From NCBI RefSeq assembly GCF_000685035.1, contig NZ_BAYB01000005.1, forward strand, positions 34,855 to 98,854: DNA of 64,000 nucleotides. Reading direction: 5' to 3'. The notes under the pieces were generated by a model. It made no database searches. It had not been told where the DNA came from and worked only from the letters and a program-made list of their open reading frames with translations. This document shows, one piece after another, positions 62,491-64,000 of this stretch. Each line of letters starts with the position of its first letter. The first letter of the stretch is position 1. The DNA comes from Paraburkholderia ferrariae NBRC 106233 (lineage in GTDB: Bacteria; Pseudomonadota; Gammaproteobacteria; Burkholderiales; Burkholderiaceae). The translations under genes were made by a program, and so were the position numbers.

Positions 62491-64000
62491 TCAGAACGAC
62501 TCGTCGGGCGTGAGATAGCGCCACTGGCCTTGCGGCAGCGCACCCAGCAGCACGCGGCCCATGCGCACGCGCTTCAGGCCCACGACCTTCAGGCCGACCA
62601 GTTCGCACATGCGGCGGATCTGCCGCTTCTTGCCTTCGCGCAGGATGAAGCGCAACTGCTCGCCGTTTTGCCAGCTCACCATCGCGGGCTTGAGCGGCAC
62701 GTCGTCGAGCGAGAGACCGTGGCGCAGCTTCGCGAGCAGTTCGGCGGGGAACTGCTGGTCGATATCGGTTTCGTGCTCGCCGTAGGTCACGCGCACGAGG
62801 TACTCCTTGTCGATGTCCGATTGCTCGCCGATCAGTTGCTTGGCGACGCGGCCGTCTTGCGTCAGCACGAGCAGGCCCGTGGAGTCGATGTCGAGGCGGC
62901 CCGCCGGCGCGAGCGCGCGCAGGTGCAGCGGCGAGAAACGCAGGCCCGAGCGGTCGCCGTCCCACAGGTTTTCCGCCGTGACGAGCGTGGCTGCGGGCGC
63001 GTAGCCGTCTTCGGCCTGGCCCGACACGTAGCCCACGGGCTTGTGCAGCAGGATCGTCACCTGGCGCGCCTGGGCCGCGCGCGCGGCCGGGTCGATCTCG
63101 ATGCGCTGGTCGGGGGTGACTTTCGCGCCGAGCGTGTCGATGCGCTCGCCATCGACGAAGACCCAGCCTTTCTCGATCCACTCGTCGGCCTCGCGGCGCG
63201 AGCACAGGCCCAGTTCGGACATGCGCTTCGAGAGGCGCAGAGAGCCGGCCGCGTCGTCCTCGTGGCGGCGCGGCGGCGCTTCGGCCGATGCCGGTTCGTG
63301 CGCGCGGGCGTCCTGCTTCACGCGCGTCGCGATCTTGCGCACGGGGGCGTCCCCTGCGCTGCGAGGCGAGCGGGGGCGCGGCGCGTCGCCATTGCGGGCG
63401 TCGGCGCTGCGGCGGCGTGCTGGAGCGGCATCGCGCTCGCCATAGGTGGCCTTTGCGGGCCGCGCGTAGCTGCGCTCGTCGCCTGCTGCCGCGCGCCGGG
63501 CCGGCCGGGCGTCGCTGCGCTCGCTTCGATTGCCGCGCTCACCACGCTCACCCTCGTAGCGCGAACGGCGCTCGTCGGTCTTGCCGAACTCCTTGCGCGG
63601 CCCTGTGCCGGTCGTCTTTCGATCGGCGTACGGGCGCTTGCGGTCATCGGAACCCTCGACGCGCGGGCGCTTGCGGTCGTCAGAACCCTCGACGCGCGGG
63701 CGAGCCGGGCGGCGCTCGTCGCCATAACCTTCCGCGCGGGGGCGGGCGGGGCGGCGTTCGCGGTCGTAGCCAGCCGGGCGGGCGCGTGCCGGGCCGCGGT
63801 CATCGCCGCTCGGGCTGCGTTCGCGCGGCGGGCGGCGCTCTTCGCGACCGCTTTCGGTGCGCGCACGCGGCGGACGTCGTTCGTCGTCGGCGCCTGTGGT
63901 GCGGGGGCGAGCCGGACGGCTGTCGTCGCCGTAGCTCTTGCGCGGGGCGCGTGCGGGCCGCTCGTCGTCGCGCGCCCACGTGCGGGTCTCGCGCGGCGCG
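62491..64000 (-). CDS. Pseudouridine synthase of the RsuA/RluF family with long charged extension (5' end outside window)
   Basis: At least 503 codons; the frame stays open to the window edge, so the start lies beyond. The C-terminal 245 residues are an RNA pseudouridine synthase: S4 domain ([19 protein letters not shown]), catalytic Asp in [24 protein letters not shown] and [21 protein letters not shown]. The IRRMCE and RVRMG blocks match RluF/RsuA-type enzymes (RluF modifies 23S rRNA U2604; the site here is inferred). Ahead of this lies an Arg/Asp/Pro/Glu-rich region of more than 250 residues built of [13 protein letters not shown] units, likely disordered and RNA-binding. The GTG at 63342 is internal. 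Confidence 0.82.
   Translation of the reverse strand, partial: APRETRTWARDDERPARAPRKSYGDDSRPARPRTTGADDERRPPRARTESGREERRPPRERSPSGDDRGPARARPAGYDRERRPARPRAEGYGDERRPARPRVEGSDDRKRPRVEGSDDRKRPYADRKTTGTGPRKEFGKTDERRSRYEGERGERGNRSERSDARPARRAAAGDERSYARPAKATYGERDAAPARRRSADARNGDAPRPRSPRSAGDAPVRKIATRVKQDARAHEPASAEAPPRRHEDDAAGSLRLSKRMSELGLCSRREADEWIEKGWVFVDGERIDTLGAKVTPDQRIEIDPAARAAQARQVTILLHKPVGYVSGQAEDGYAPAATLVTAENLWDGDRSGLRFSPLHLRALAPAGRLDIDSTGLLVLTQDGRVAKQLIGEQSDIDKEYLVRVTYGEHETDIDQQFPAELLAKLRHGLSLDDVPLKPAMVSWQNGEQLRFILREGKKRQIRRMCELVGLKVVGLKRVRMGRVLLGALPQGQWRYLTPDESF
63630..63782. repeat. Imperfect tandem repeats in the pseudouridine synthase extension
   Basis: A GC-rich run of near-repeats that encode [11 protein letters not shown] twice in a row (63630-63700 area) and the related [11 protein letters not shown] units (63703-63780). 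The copies are similar at DNA level (for example CGCGGGCGCTTGCGGTC), pointing to recent expansion. Confidence 0.65.

Overview
This is a high-GC, densely coded stretch of proteobacterial chromosome. Gene content, gene order and protein sequences point to a betaproteobacterium of the Burkholderia/Paraburkholderia group. Supporting signs are the order smc-zipA-ligA, a yffB-type gene beside dapE, a Burkholderia-type DUF2866-like small protein, a YejABEF importer next to fabI, and alr-radA. I see no insertion sequence, prophage, CRISPR array or integrase. Most of the window is core chromosome; the first 10 kb looks like the accessory part.

Layout. 1-9885: a sugar-uptake island on the + strand. It holds the 3' end of an AraH-type permease gene, a complete YtfQ/YtfR/YtfT/YjfF (galactofuranose-type) ABC importer, a divergent mutarotase-like protein that has lost both catalytic residues, a normal GalM, and a chemoreceptor. 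10256-19416: a small secreted Pro/Tyr/Gly-rich protein, fabI (-), the YejABEF peptide importer, an NlpC/P60 endopeptidase and a patatin-like predicted Tat lipoprotein (-). 19945-22376: gltX followed by a tRNA cluster Ala-Glu-Asp-Glu-Asp, in which the Glu-Asp unit is tandemly duplicated. 22530-25066: a GNAT enzyme, an AraC regulator (-), an RraA-like protein and a gamma-glutamylcyclotransferase-like protein.

25156-31313: a glyoxylate-cycle region with malate synthase (aceB), a 2-haloacid dehalogenase-like gene just upstream on the same strand, a divergent LysR regulator, a universal stress protein and isocitrate lyase (aceA). The sequence upstream of aceA is AT-rich and full of palindromes. 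31376-42714: a DEAD-box helicase with a Gly/Arg-rich tail, an acyl-CoA-binding protein, a translationally coupled tsaB-rimI-udg-DUF1853 run, thiD and lplT (-), then alr-radA and a DUF2866-like protein (+).

42778-53088: a CaiB-type CoA-transferase, an ABC-F ATPase, glutathione peroxidase, cardiolipin synthase, prmB, and the lysine/peptidoglycan genes dapE, dapD and dapC with an ArsC-like reductase between dapE and dapD. 53446-64000: an EamA transporter, smc, zipA, ligA, def and the start-truncated gene of an RsuA/RluF-type pseudouridine synthase with a very long charged, repetitive N-terminal extension.

The most unusual items are the sugar island with its catalytically empty mutarotase homologue, the palindrome and repeat cluster upstream of aceA, the tsaB-rimI-udg-DUF1853 coupling, and the repeat-built extension of the pseudouridine synthase. 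I found no clear-cut unprecedented system. These are leads.
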